In this document: one piece after another, positions 35,339-44,229 of the stretch
How the letters are laid out: each line of letters starts with the position of its first letter
How positions within the stretch are numbered: the stretch's first letter is position 1
DNA from: Klebsiella terrigena
Lineage (GTDB): Bacteria > Pseudomonadota > Gammaproteobacteria > Enterobacterales > Enterobacteriaceae
Assembly: GCF_006539725.1 (NCBI RefSeq)
Contig: NZ_BJNO01000019.1
Span: forward strand, 1 to 64,000
Length of the DNA: 64,000 bases
Reading direction: 5' to 3'
Notes under the pieces: model-generated
What the model was told of the DNA's origin: nothing
Database searches by the model: none
What the model saw: only the letters and a program-made list of their open reading frames with translations
Translations under genes and position numbers: made by a program

Positions 35339-36091
35339 ATGAAAAAATTGAAATTTACCTTCAAAAATGCAGAAGGTGAGGAACTTGCCGGGTTGCTTGA
35401 ATTGCCAGAAAATCCAAAAGCCTTTGCCCTGTTGGCGCACTGCTTTACCTGCGGGAAGGATCTGAAAGGAGCTGCACGCATTGCCAGGAAACTGACAGAA
35501 AATTCAATTGCGGTGCTTCGCTTTGATTTCACCGGGTTAGGCAACAGCGAAGGCGATTTTTCCAATACTAATTTTTCCTCGAATATTTCTGACCTGCTGT
35601 GCGCGGTCGATTATCTTCGTCGGGAATACGAGGCTCCTTCGCTGCTGATTGGTCACAGCCTTGGCGGTTCGGCAATCCTCTCTATTGCAGCCAAAGTGCC
35701 TGAAGCCAGAGCGGTCGTAACCATCGGTTCGCCAGGCGAATTGACGCATGTACAGCGGTTGTTCAAAGACAATATCGAAGATATCAGGAACCATGGCGCT
35801 TTCCCGGTAGAGCTTGCAGGCCGGGTATTCACGCTCAAAAAGCAAATGCTGGATAACATTCAGGAGCATAAAATAGCGGAGAAGGTATTTACCATGAATA
35901 AGCCGCTGCTGATTTTTCATGCTCCCAATGATGATACCGTGCTGATTGAACAGGCAGAGAAAATTTTTAAAGCCGCCAGACACCCCAAAAGCTTTATCTC
36001 ACTGGGTGAAGCAGATCATCTTCTGACGCATCCTCAGGATGCGGAATATGTTGCCGGGATTATCGTTGCCTGGAGTTCTGCTTACATTTAA
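35339..36091 (+). CDS. Alpha/beta hydrolase resembling the first half of hydrolase-OsmC fusions
   Basis: 250 residues: LLAHCFTCGKDLKGAARIARKLTENSIAVLRFDFTGLGNSEGDF, nucleophile elbow GHSLGG, acid region HAPNDDTV, and His in GEADHLL. The sequence is characteristic of the N-terminal half of bifunctional alpha/beta hydrolase/OsmC proteins. Here it is separate, while a stand-alone OsmC protein is encoded 7 kb upstream. Last of the four-gene operon starting at 32526. The ATG has no strong ribosome site. Confidence 0.85.
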   Translation: MKKLKFTFKNAEGEELAGLLELPENPKAFALLAHCFTCGKDLKGAARIARKLTENSIAVLRFDFTGLGNSEGDFSNTNFSSNISDLLCAVDYLRREYEAPSLLIGHSLGGSAILSIAAKVPEARAVVTIGSPGELTHVQRLFKDNIEDIRNHGAFPVELAGRVFTLKKQMLDNIQEHKIAEKVFTMNKPLLIFHAPNDDTVLIEQAEKIFKAARHPKSFISLGEADHLLTHPQDAEYVAGIIVAWSSAYI

Positions 36092-36201
36092 AGGGCGTGT
36101 AAAGCTTCGTGAAGCTGCAGGTGCTGTCGTTGGCCACTGAATAAACGGGCGTAGCATTTTGGTTGCACATACAAGACTGCGTAGCATGCTTTCTTTACGC
36201 G

Positions 36202-36228
36202 AAAAAAGCCCTGCTTAGATGCAGGGCT
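36202..36228 (-). terminator. Terminator of the minus-strand thioredoxin gene
   Basis: AGCCCTGC at 36207-36214 pairs with GCAGGGCT at 36221-36228, followed on the minus strand by TTTTTTC. It lies 108 bp beyond the thioredoxin stop and could also stop the hydrolase operon. Confidence 0.8.
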
Positions 36229-36335
36229 AAGGGCATTGTTGCTATGGTTTATTTTTATTATTTCCCTGGCATTGCTCAACTTCCAGGTTTATTACCTTCA
36301 AGTTGAGATTCAATTAATTTAACTTTAACGCTCTC

Positions 36336-36830
36336 TTATTTTCCTGGAAAAATTGAAGTCACTTCGCGGGCGGTATCGACCAGAAGCTCACCGTTTTTGT
36401 ACCTCTCGCTCACTTCTCCATTCTTGCCGGTAGCATTTTCAGGTCGTTCAATAAACTGCCCCAGCGGAGTCGCGTTCTCATCCAGTACCACGGCAAACGG
36501 AATTTTGACTTTATCGACACCAAAGTGTGCCTTAAAGACGGCTTCAGCCTTGTCGCGGGTGATAATACCCAGACGTATTGCTGGCGCTGACGCGGCAATG
36601 GCATGGATTACAGGCAAGTTTTTATGGCAGTCGGGGCACCACATTTCAGCAGCTACCAGAATGCTGTACGAACCCGGAAGTTGCGAGAGCTTACTGATGA
36701 CATCGTCAGGTAATGCCTCGTTGGCAAGCCCCTCAAAATGCCTCAATGCGTTGCGGTCTTCTTCTGCTCCGCTGCCAACAAATTCGTTATAATCTGATGC
36801 TGCTTCGAGCAGTACGTTGAAATCTTGCAT
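36336..36830 (-). CDS. Thioredoxin-family protein (CPDC active site)
   Basis: 164 residues with a helical N-terminus (1-55) followed by a thioredoxin fold: LVAAEMWCPDCHKNLPVIHAI, Cys65/Cys68, and the cis-Pro segment KIPFAVVLDENA. This family is often annotated as bacilliredoxin- or YbbN-like; the exact partner is unknown. Operator copy 5 lies 129 bp upstream in the region shared with the divergent EamA gene, so regulation by the TetR protein is possible for both. Confidence 0.8.
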   Translation of the reverse strand: MQDFNVLLEAASDYNEFVGSGAEEDRNALRHFEGLANEALPDDVISKLSQLPGSYSILVAAEMWCPDCHKNLPVIHAIAASAPAIRLGIITRDKAEAVFKAHFGVDKVKIPFAVVLDENATPLGQFIERPENATGKNGEVSERYKNGELLVDTAREVTSIFPGK

Positions 36831-36953
36831 ATGTTCTCCTTTGTTAGTAGCGGGTCTACGGCTTCACATAAATCTGGCAATGATAAAGGTCAATGCTCCA
36901 GGCATGACCTGAAAAGGGGTACCATTTTAGTGTCTGGCTACCATAAGTAGATA

Positions 36954-36982
36954 TTGCCATCCTACCTACTAATTGATAGATT
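36954..36982 (+). promoter_or_regulatory. EamA promoter with operator copy 5
   Basis: TTGCCA at 36954-36959, a 17-bp spacer and TAGATT at 36977-36982. The operator at 36960-36981 (core ACCTACTAATTGAT, with one change in the CTAG centre) occupies the spacer and -10, as in copy 4. Confidence 0.68.
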
Positions 36983-37017
36983 ATCACGTAATTTATTAAT
37001 TTTGAGGCGTCACGCTG

Positions 37018-37866
37018 ATGGGGCGGTCTGTTGGATTCAAGATAGTGATAGCAATGATGGCATTCGCAGCCAATTCTGTGCTCTGTCGGATTGCGTTGAA
37101 AGGCGAACATATTGATCCGGTGACGTTCAGTGACCTTCGCCTGATGAGCGGGGCGGTGGTCTTGTTACCACTGTTGTTGAGACGTGAGGGGAAAAAGCAG
37201 GGCGTCTGGAGCTTGAAAAGCGGGTTCTTTCTTATGGCCTACGCCCTGTGTTTCTCCCTTGCCTATATCCATTTGGATACAGGAACAGGTGCTTTGCTCT
37301 TGTTTGGCGTTGTGCAACTGGCGATGGTGGCTCATGGCCTTTTCCATGGGGAAAGGCTGTCTTTTTCCAGAGCAACGGGGCTTGGGCTGGCTGTAGCCGG
37401 CATGGCTGCTCTTCTCTTACCTGGTGCCAAAACGCCCCCCTTGGGCAGCGCTGTTCTGATGGCGCTTTCAGGCCTTGCCTGGGCGGCTTATACCCTTTGC
37501 GGAAAGCGCTCTCCCAATGCAGCGCAGGCCACTGCGGCAAATTTCATCCTTGCTGTACCTTTTGCCCTGGTGTTGTCGCCGTTCATTAGCCAGGGAGCGC
37601 ACTTCGACGGTATCGGAATTGTCCTGGCAGTGCTCTCTGGTGCGGGTGCTTCTGCAGGAGCCTATGTACTCTGGTATTCACTTTTACCTCGTCTTGAGTC
37701 TGTTGCAGCCAGTACGGTTCAGTTGAGTGTGCCCTGTCTGGCGATGCTGGGAGGCGTAACATTTTTGGGCGAGTCACTGAGCCTCAGAATGGCATTTTCA
37801 ACGCTGGCAGTCCTTGCGGGCATTCTGTTGGTGATCAAGGCACCGGGTCAGAAAATACGACACTGA
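37018..37866 (+). CDS. EamA/DMT-superfamily exporter
   Basis: A 282-residue inner-membrane protein with about ten hydrophobic helices in two EamA repeats. Many relatives export amino acids or thiol metabolites (RhtA, YdcZ, EamA for cysteine/O-acetylserine). Substrate unknown. Divergent from the thioredoxin gene, behind operator copy 5. The next gene encodes a PatB/MalY cysteine-S-conjugate lyase, so export of thiol or drug conjugates is conceivable. Confidence 0.83.
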   Translation: MGRSVGFKIVIAMMAFAANSVLCRIALKGEHIDPVTFSDLRLMSGAVVLLPLLLRREGKKQGVWSLKSGFFLMAYALCFSLAYIHLDTGTGALLLFGVVQLAMVAHGLFHGERLSFSRATGLGLAVAGMAALLLPGAKTPPLGSAVLMALSGLAWAAYTLCGKRSPNAAQATAANFILAVPFALVLSPFISQGAHFDGIGIVLAVLSGAGASAGAYVLWYSLLPRLESVAASTVQLSVPCLAMLGGVTFLGESLSLRMAFSTLAVLAGILLVIKAPGQKIRH

Positions 37867-37996
37867 TATCAACGTGCCAGTCATGACTTGATCACTCTGC
37901 AAATGATTTTTTAGGTTTTAAAGCAAAGGAATATCTAATCGTTAGCAAAATCAGTGACGCTGTGACCTCTTTGGATAAACTAATCGGGTAACCTCT

Positions 37997-39220
37997 ATGA
38001 AATACGATTTTGATGAAGCAGTGGACAGAGCAGGGACAGACAGCTTAACCGTCGACGGCTGGCGTGAATATATGTTTGGTGCCCATGAAGGCCCCGCGCC
38101 GGAAGTACCGGCGAATGGTTTTATAAACCTCTGGGTAGCAGATATGGCTTTTTCCACACCCGAGCCGGTGCTTGAAGCCATACGTTCCCGGTTAGATAAA
38201 AAAATTCTTGGCTACACCCGAGTTTATGACAGGGACTACTATGAGATTTTTGGGGCCTGGTGTGAAAGGAATTACGGATACCGGTTTCAGGAAGAAAGCA
38301 TTGTTTTCTCCCCCGGTATTATCCCTGCACTTAACCGATTGGTGCCGTTACTCACCCACGAAGAAGATAGCATCCTCATCCTGACCCCTTCTTACGCACC
38401 GTTTAAAAAAGCCGGAGACTATAGCGGTCGTCGCGTCGTCGATTGCCCGCTTAGAAATAACGAAGGCCACTGGGCGGTAGATTTTGAGGCAATGGAACAA
38501 GCCCTGAGCGATGACCAGCAGCGAATTAAAGCCTTCTTTCTCTGTAACCCGCATAATCCCACCGGGCGAGTTTGGCGACGTGATGAGTTGCAGAAAATGA
38601 TAGCGTTATGCCTTAAATATGATGTGTGGGTTATTTCTGATGAAATCCACTGTGATTTATCCCGCTCGGGCGTCACGCATATTCCCGCCGCGTCAATTTT
38701 TCCTGAAAATCATAAAATTATCACCTGCATGTCGACCAGCAAAACGTTCAATCTGGCGGGTAACCTGCTGGCAAACATCATGATCCCTGATGCCTCAGTG
38801 AGAGCCGAATGGCTTCGCCTGCATGATGATTTTATCTCTCCGCTGAGCCTGGTGGCTAACAAGGCCGCCTGGTCCGAGTGCGATGAGTGGTTGACTCAGG
38901 TCAGGCACTACATTGACGAGAACTTCCGTTTTCTGCAGGACTACCTGGGGACATATCATCCGCTGGCCCGTTTTATCATTCCTGAAGGGACTTATCTTGC
39001 CTGGATTGATATCTCTCGTCTGGTAGATGTCAGTAATCAGGAAGAGGTAACCCTCTTTTTTGCCAGACATGCGGGTGTATTGCTTGAAGGGGGGCAAATG
39101 TTTGTCAGTAACGGCGACGGGCACATCCGCCTTAATCTGGCTTGTCCACGCGCTATGCTTGCTGAGGGGCTCAACCGCATAAGCAAGGCATTGAGTGCCA
39201 GTTCAGGCGATGCTACCTGA
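37997..39220 (+). CDS. PatB/MalY-type PLP aminotransferase (cystathionine beta-lyase)
   Basis: A 407-residue fold-type I PLP enzyme: CNPHNPTGRVW, VISDEIHCDLSRSG, and Schiff-base Lys in CMSTSKTFNLAGN. The family performs beta-elimination on cystathionine and cysteine conjugates, releasing thiol, pyruvate and ammonia. No shared operator was recognised upstream. It sits between an exporter and a periplasmic disulfide isomerase, in line with sulfur and redox metabolism. Confidence 0.88.
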   Translation: MKYDFDEAVDRAGTDSLTVDGWREYMFGAHEGPAPEVPANGFINLWVADMAFSTPEPVLEAIRSRLDKKILGYTRVYDRDYYEIFGAWCERNYGYRFQEESIVFSPGIIPALNRLVPLLTHEEDSILILTPSYAPFKKAGDYSGRRVVDCPLRNNEGHWAVDFEAMEQALSDDQQRIKAFFLCNPHNPTGRVWRRDELQKMIALCLKYDVWVISDEIHCDLSRSGVTHIPAASIFPENHKIITCMSTSKTFNLAGNLLANIMIPDASVRAEWLRLHDDFISPLSLVANKAAWSECDEWLTQVRHYIDENFRFLQDYLGTYHPLARFIIPEGTYLAWIDISRLVDVSNQEEVTLFFARHAGVLLEGGQMFVSNGDGHIRLNLACPRAMLAEGLNRISKALSASSGDAT

Positions 39221-39281
39221 ATTTTGAAAGCAGCAGTACCTACAACGGTTCGTAACAGGGCCGTATTATATGGAGATAAGA

Positions 39282-40043
39282 ATGAACAAATACATCCTCG
39301 CGTTATCTGCTGCACTTATCGGCTCGCAGGTTCAGGCAGCAACGCCCGCAGCGCTTCCCGCACCGATCAAGCAGTTGGAAAAACAAGGTATAGAAATAAT
39401 CAAACCCTTCACGGCTCCCGGCGGGGTCCAGGGCTGGTTGGGAAAATATCAGGGAACGGGGGTGACAATTTATCTGACCCCCGATAAAAAACATGCCATA
39501 TCAGGTTATATGTACGATGAGAATGGAAGTAACCTCAGCGAACAGGTCATAAAAGAGGAGATTTACATCCCTGCTGGCCGCGAGATGTGGAAAACACTCT
39601 CCAAAGCTGCCGGTATCACGGAAGGCAGTAATAATGCAAATTGTCAGATTATCGTGTTTGCCGATCCTTTCTGTCCTTACTGTACAAAATTCAGACAGGA
39701 AGTGCAGCCCTATATTAAGGACAATAAAATCGCTATGAAAACGCAGTTAGTGGGTGTCATGCAGCCCGACAGTGGCCGTTACGCGGCTGCGATATTGTCT
39801 TCTGAAAACCCCGCGAAGGTCTGGCAGGATTTCGAGTTGTCGGGTGGCAAAAACAAGCCTGCACTTTTGGAGAAAACGCCGCAGCCGATTTTCTCGCAGA
39901 TCCAATACAACCAGAAATTGATGGAAGATGTGGGGGCAAGCGGTACGCCAGCAATTTATTATCTTAACCACGCCAACATGCTTCAACAGATCGTCGGTCT
40001 GCCGGACCAGGAACAGATGGCCAATCTTATAGCGTGTAAATAG
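39282..40043 (+). CDS. dsbG: Periplasmic disulfide isomerase DsbG
   Basis: 253 residues. Signal peptide 1-19 (cleavage after VQA), N-terminal dimerisation domain, linker, then a thioredoxin fold with Cys131-Pro-Tyr-Cys134 (FADPFCPYC) and cis-Pro in SGTPAIYYL. DsbG reduces sulfenylated cysteines and rearranges disulfides in the periplasm. GGAGAT precedes the ATG. The active site CPYC and length fit DsbG more than DsbC (CGYC). A chromosomal dsbG elsewhere is usual in this group, so this may be a second copy. Confidence 0.88.
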   Translation: MNKYILALSAALIGSQVQAATPAALPAPIKQLEKQGIEIIKPFTAPGGVQGWLGKYQGTGVTIYLTPDKKHAISGYMYDENGSNLSEQVIKEEIYIPAGREMWKTLSKAAGITEGSNNANCQIIVFADPFCPYCTKFRQEVQPYIKDNKIAMKTQLVGVMQPDSGRYAAAILSSENPAKVWQDFELSGGKNKPALLEKTPQPIFSQIQYNQKLMEDVGASGTPAIYYLNHANMLQQIVGLPDQEQMANLIACK

Positions 40044-40266
40044 TTTCTGAGTCACTGGCTACGAAATGGGTAAATTCACACATGGATGTGGGGATTTTAT
40101 GAGTACACTCCTTAAAATCCTATTTTTATCTTGTGCTTATGTGGCTATCAGATCTTTTCGCTATGTGTTTTGTACTGATTTAGAATGGCGCAGCGCAAAG
40201 TGAACGGATTGAAATGTAAATCAGCTACCCTAACTAACGAAACCCGATGCAACCTGGAGAAAAGAC

Positions 40267-40578
40267 ATGAACAGAGCTCAATTGTTTTCTTATCTTTTTT
40301 TAACGGGATTTTCCGTTATAGCCTTTGCCTGTCAGGGAGGTGAAGGCGGGAAAGGCGGAACTGGAGGGAAAGGGGGATCCGTGGTAATCGGTAATCAGAA
40401 CGGTGGGGCTGGTCTTAATGGAAAAAACGGAAAATCTGGGATGAATGGTTGTCCCGGTGGAACTCAGGCCGCACCCGATGGGCATTTTTATTTGCGAGGA
40501 ACACATGAGCAATGTAACCCGTTTCACGCCAAAAAACAGAAATCACAGGCCACAGCGTCACTGATTGAGAGCACATAA
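40267..40578 (+). CDS. Small exported glycine-rich protein
   Basis: 103 residues. A hydrophobic signal (1-21, ending AFA) precedes Cys22 and a glycine-rich, low-complexity body (QGGEGGKGGTGGKGGSVVIGNQNGGAGLNGKNGKSGMNGCPGG) with collagen-like GxG spacing. Three Cys residues and a basic C-terminus follow. CTGGAGAA precedes the start. No family is recognised; it could be an exported matrix or bacteriocin-like peptide. The 200-bp gap to dsbG holds no gene; proximity to dsbG may matter because of the cysteines. Confidence 0.6.
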   Translation: MNRAQLFSYLFLTGFSVIAFACQGGEGGKGGTGGKGGSVVIGNQNGGAGLNGKNGKSGMNGCPGGTQAAPDGHFYLRGTHEQCNPFHAKKQKSQATASLIEST

Positions 40579-40670
40579 CGTAAAGCCTTGCCACCGTCTA
40601 AAAAAACTCTGGTCTCTTCACCCATTATCATCAGATGTGTCAGCTATCACACCGCCAAAAGATAAGACTC

Positions 40671-40722
40671 ATTTGCTCATGTCAAAAGAGCAGGTAAAAG
40701 TGTACTCTTATGAGTAAATTGC
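40671..40722. promoter_or_regulatory. SorC-type operators upstream of the regulator gene
   Basis: Two copies of a GCTCAT-type motif lie upstream of the SorC gene: TTTGCTCATGTCAAAAGAGC near 40672-40691 and ACTCTTATGAGT near 40704-40715. They resemble the perfect palindrome at 42007. Autoregulation is inferred. Confidence 0.6.
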
Positions 40723-40759
40723 AGGGGTAACAGTTTAACTCAGCTGATATTGTCTTTGG

Positions 40760-41746
40760 ATGAAGATGGAATGCTCTATGCCTAAACGTATAAAAAACAG
40801 CCGCTGGTCAGGTTACGATCCCCGCTATATCTATTCTCTCGTCGTCCGACGTTACTTTGTTGAGATGAAGACCAAAACTGAGATTGCTGAAGAACTCGAG
40901 ATTTCGAGATTTAAAGCGGCGCGTCTTATCGATGAGGCAATAAAGGAAGAGTATGTGAAGTTTCTCTTTCCAAAGCAGCAACTGCTTGACGAAGAGATCG
41001 CACTTAATCTCTGCGGAAAGTATGGTCTGCAGAAGGCAATCGTGCTTTCCGTGTCAGAATCCTGGTCCAATCAGGAAGAACTGAATGAGAAGCTGGGGGG
41101 TATCACTGCAAGTTATCTCAACAATAATCTCGCTGAGGGAATGAAGGTTGGTATTGCCTGGGGACGCGTTTTATCCAGCACAGTGAGTCAACTCACCAGC
41201 TTGCCGGCATTAGATGTTGTGCAGCTATCTGGCGTTCATCCGGGCATTGAATTTAGCCAGGGCCCGATCGACCTTATCCACAGACTGTCGACTATCTCTC
41301 AGGGCAAGGCTCATCCTATGTATGTGCCGATGTGGGTGGATGATGAAAGCCTGGCTCAAAAACTGGCCAGTGATCCGGCTGTGGTGGATACCCAACAATA
41401 TTATTCTCAGCTGGATGTCGTCATCACCGGTATTGGCGCCTGGAAAACGGGTTCATCCAGTCTGTGTGATATTTTTCCCGAGTCGTGGCAAAAAAATCTG
41501 TTTGAGAAAGATATCGCTGCGGATGTCTGCATTACTCTCGTTAACAGTAAAGGCGAGATCCTTGATAGCCCGATGAGCCGTCTTGGGTTTGGTATTTCAA
41601 CCGAACAATTGCGTAACACGAAAACCGTGATTGGTGTGGCGGGGGGAGAACAGAAGTATGAAGGCATCGTCGCTTCTCTGAAGTCAGGCCTTTTAGATGT
41701 GTTAATCACTGACTTCGATACTGCGGTGAAGCTAGTCAATTCCTGA
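40760..41746 (+). CDS. SorC/DeoR-family sugar-responsive regulator
   Basis: 328 residues. Helix-turn-helix at KTKTEIAEELEISRFKAARLIDEAIKEEYV; the rest is the SorC sugar-phosphate-binding domain (GMKVGIAWGRVLSSTVSQL, VDVVQLSGVHPG-type, LGFGISTEQLRNTKTVIGVAGGEQKYEGIVASLKSGLLDVLITD). Such proteins activate or repress sugar operons in response to phosphorylated intermediates. ATGs at 40766 and 40778 are also possible starts. It is transcribed toward the PTS operon 420 bp downstream, and a palindrome shared by this gene, the PTS operon and the ABC/kinase operon suggests it controls all three. Confidence 0.87.
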   Translation: MKMECSMPKRIKNSRWSGYDPRYIYSLVVRRYFVEMKTKTEIAEELEISRFKAARLIDEAIKEEYVKFLFPKQQLLDEEIALNLCGKYGLQKAIVLSVSESWSNQEELNEKLGGITASYLNNNLAEGMKVGIAWGRVLSSTVSQLTSLPALDVVQLSGVHPGIEFSQGPIDLIHRLSTISQGKAHPMYVPMWVDDESLAQKLASDPAVVDTQQYYSQLDVVITGIGAWKTGSSSLCDIFPESWQKNLFEKDIAADVCITLVNSKGEILDSPMSRLGFGISTEQLRNTKTVIGVAGGEQKYEGIVASLKSGLLDVLITDFDTAVKLVNS

Positions 41747-42165
41747 TTGAAATAGATCCCGGAACATCAGCAACAGGGGCGTAGCTCGCGCCCTTGATCA
41801 CCTTCCTCTCAGGCATGTATTAGGCACTGCTATCAGTCATTCAGTAAACCCACATGACTTACATCAGAGCATGGCCAAATCCTCTGACATAGGTCAGTCC
41901 GCATATATAAACCTTCAAAAAATCTATTATCCGTTTGATTTATAATAAAATTTTCACTCCCCCTCTCCGGTTGACTTGATTGATCTAAAAGATGAATTAC
42001 TCGATATTGCTCATATGAGCAAATATTTGCGCGCACTTATGCATTTATTTTGTGATCAGCTTATAACTTTTGCATGTTTTCTGTTTGCGCGGAAAATTGG
42101 CATGCTATAACTGCTCATGTGATCGATTATATTTGCTCTAATGAGCAAAAAAGCGAGGTGAAAAG
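41747..42165. promoter_or_regulatory. Control region of the PTS operon
   Basis: 419 bp with no gene. A perfect 16-bp palindrome, TTGCTCATATGAGCAA, is at 42007-42022. A half-site follows near 42112-42119 (GCTCATGT), and an 18-bp palindrome TTTGCTCTAATGAGCAAA lies at 42132-42149, next to the GTG start. An extended -10 TGCTATAAC at 42103-42111 lies between them. Paired SorC-type sites straddling a promoter fit regulation by looping. Confidence 0.75.
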
Positions 42166-42615
42166 GTGAGTACAGTCGCTATTAATGTTGCAGATGGTGC
42201 AGCATTCAAAAATTACGATGAGGTGCTGCAGCACATCCATGAAAAGCTGTATTCAGAAGGGATAGTGAAAAAGACCTATCTGGCAGCACTGCGCGAACGC
42301 GAAGCCCTGTATCCAACCGGTATTTTGCTTGATGGTTATTCTGTGGCGATCCCACATTGCGACAGCAACCAGGCCAACAGCCCGTCGATTTATATTATTC
42401 GCTTACCTGAACCGGTTCAGGTTGATCAGGCTGATGGCGACGATAAATTGTGGGTCAAACTCATTATCAATTTGGTCGTTACCGATCCGGCTAATCAGTT
42501 GCAACTGCTGAAGGCCCTTTTTAGTCATCTTCAAATGGAAGACTTTTATCAAAATTTACTTGAGCTTCCTGCCGAGAAAGCGCAGGCACTTTTTATTTCC
42601 ACCGTCATGCAATAA
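42166..42615 (+). CDS. PTS enzyme IIA, galactitol/fructose type
   Basis: 149 residues of the EIIA-fructose/mannitol fold; phosphoryl-accepting His64 in GYSVAIPHCDSNQ. It passes phosphate from HPr to EIIB. The GTG start has GAGG 8 bases upstream. First gene of a six-gene operon (EIIA, EIIB, EIIC, epimerase, SDR, hexuloisomerase). Confidence 0.88.
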   Translation: MSTVAINVADGAAFKNYDEVLQHIHEKLYSEGIVKKTYLAALREREALYPTGILLDGYSVAIPHCDSNQANSPSIYIIRLPEPVQVDQADGDDKLWVKLIINLVVTDPANQLQLLKALFSHLQMEDFYQNLLELPAEKAQALFISTVMQ

Positions 42616-42633
42616 GAGTTCAGGAGCATAATG

Positions 42634-42927
42634 ATGATTAATATCCTCGTAGCCTGCGGGAGCGGTGTCGCAACGTCAACTATCGCTGCTGATGAAGTGA
42701 AATCCGTGTGTACAGAATATGGCATTACTCAGTTCAAAATAAATAAATGCAGCATGTCAGAACTTCCTTCTGAATTACAGAATGCTGATGTTGTGTTAAC
42801 CACGAATAACTACAAAGGTGATATCGGAAAACCGCATATGAGTGTGGCCGGGTTTATCACCGGGATTAATGAAGCTGTGTTACGAAAAAAACTAGGGGAT
42901 TTATTAACAGAGCTGGCTAAAAACTAA
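42634..42927 (+). CDS. PTS enzyme IIB, galactitol type
   Basis: 97 residues; Cys8 in ILVACGSGVATSTIA is the phosphorylation site of GatB-like EIIB. AGGAG precedes two ATGs; the second has better spacing. It accepts phosphate from EIIA His64 and delivers it to the sugar moving through EIIC. Confidence 0.88.
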   Translation: MINILVACGSGVATSTIAADEVKSVCTEYGITQFKINKCSMSELPSELQNADVVLTTNNYKGDIGKPHMSVAGFITGINEAVLRKKLGDLLTELAKN

Positions 42928-42951
42928 TAAGAAAACACAGGGGATGACAAG

Positions 42952-44205
42952 ATGGACATGTTAAAAAACATAATGCTAACGATAACAAGCATGGGGGCAA
43001 CGGCAATCCTACCACTTGTCATCTTCATTTTGGGTTTGGTTTTCCGCATGAAAGTCGGTGCTGCCATTAAGTCTGGTATCACCGTGGGTATCGGTTTTAT
43101 TGGTTTAGGTTTGGTTGTTAATCTGTTGAGTACATCCCTGCAACCGGCAATTGCCTACTATTCAAAACTGGGAAGCGGATTCACTGTGGCTGATATCGGA
43201 TGGCCTGCGGTGGGCGCGGCTGCATGGGTGGCACCCTTTGCCGCTTTAGTTGTTCCAGTGGGTATTATTCTTAATTTGCTACTTGTTCGTCTTAAATTAA
43301 CCAAAACGCTGAACGTTGATATCTGGAATTATATGCACTTCCTGGTTCCCGGCGCGCTGGCCTATTTCGTGTTTGACAGCTTCTTTATCGGTTTTGGCGT
43401 GGCAGTCGCACTTAGCGTTATCGCTCTGTTTATTGGCGATTTAATTGCTCCCCGTTGGCAGAAATATTATGGCCTGGAAGGGACGACCTGTACCACCATG
43501 ATCCATATAGGCTGGACATTACCTTTTGCACTGCTGGTCAATAAAATTATCGACCTGATCCCCGGCCTGAACAAGCTCGACGTTGATTTGGAGAGCGTAC
43601 AGAAACGTCTGGGTGTGTTTGGTGAACCCGCTATCATCGGTGTCATTGTAGGCTGTCTGCTTGGACTGCTGACGAAACAGCCTGTGACCACTATTGTCCC
43701 GATGGCAATGGGGGTGGCTGCGGTAATGGTGCTCCTGCCTAAAGTGGTGGGTGTCCTGATGGAAGGACTGTCTCCCATTGGGAAAAGTGCCAAAGAGATT
43801 ATGCAAAAACAGATGGGTAAAGACGCCGAACTGAACATCGGTATGGACTGTGCACTGGCACTGGGCGACCCGGCGACCATCACCGTCACCGTTATCACCA
43901 TTCCGTTGACCATGCTTTGCGCACTGATTTTACCGGGGATCATGATTTTCCCCATCGGTGTTCTGATGTCAATCATCTATATGACAACCATGACCGTAAT
44001 GGCCAGCAACGGAAACGTCATCCGCTCAATTATTTCAACCTTACTGTTCAGTATTGTCGTGATGTATTTAGGCGGGTATGTGGCTCCGGGTGCAACCCAA
44101 TTCCTGCATGGCGCAGGCGTCGGCTTGCAGGGGCAGGGTACTGACTTTGTACTGACTGGCCCGTGGGAAGTATTGACGTATTGGTTGAGCACTGTATTCC
44201 ATTGA
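42952..44205 (+). CDS. PTS enzyme IIC, galactitol family permease
   Basis: A 417-residue inner-membrane protein with multiple helices and the GatC-type pattern (GAAAWVAPFAALVVPVGIILNLLL, MIHIGWTLPFALLVNKIIDLIPGL, GDPATITVTVITIPLTML). It moves a hexitol, pentitol or related sugar while it is phosphorylated. Length is slightly below E. coli GatC (451). The substrate cannot be fixed; operon partners suggest a hexitol or rare ketose. Confidence 0.87.
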   Translation: MDMLKNIMLTITSMGATAILPLVIFILGLVFRMKVGAAIKSGITVGIGFIGLGLVVNLLSTSLQPAIAYYSKLGSGFTVADIGWPAVGAAAWVAPFAALVVPVGIILNLLLVRLKLTKTLNVDIWNYMHFLVPGALAYFVFDSFFIGFGVAVALSVIALFIGDLIAPRWQKYYGLEGTTCTTMIHIGWTLPFALLVNKIIDLIPGLNKLDVDLESVQKRLGVFGEPAIIGVIVGCLLGLLTKQPVTTIVPMAMGVAAVMVLLPKVVGVLMEGLSPIGKSAKEIMQKQMGKDAELNIGMDCALALGDPATITVTVITIPLTMLCALILPGIMIFPIGVLMSIIYMTTMTVMASNGNVIRSIISTLLFSIVVMYLGGYVAPGATQFLHGAGVGLQGQGTDFVLTGPWEVLTYWLSTVFH

Positions 44206-44229
44206 TTTTAAAAATGAGGTTTGCTTACC

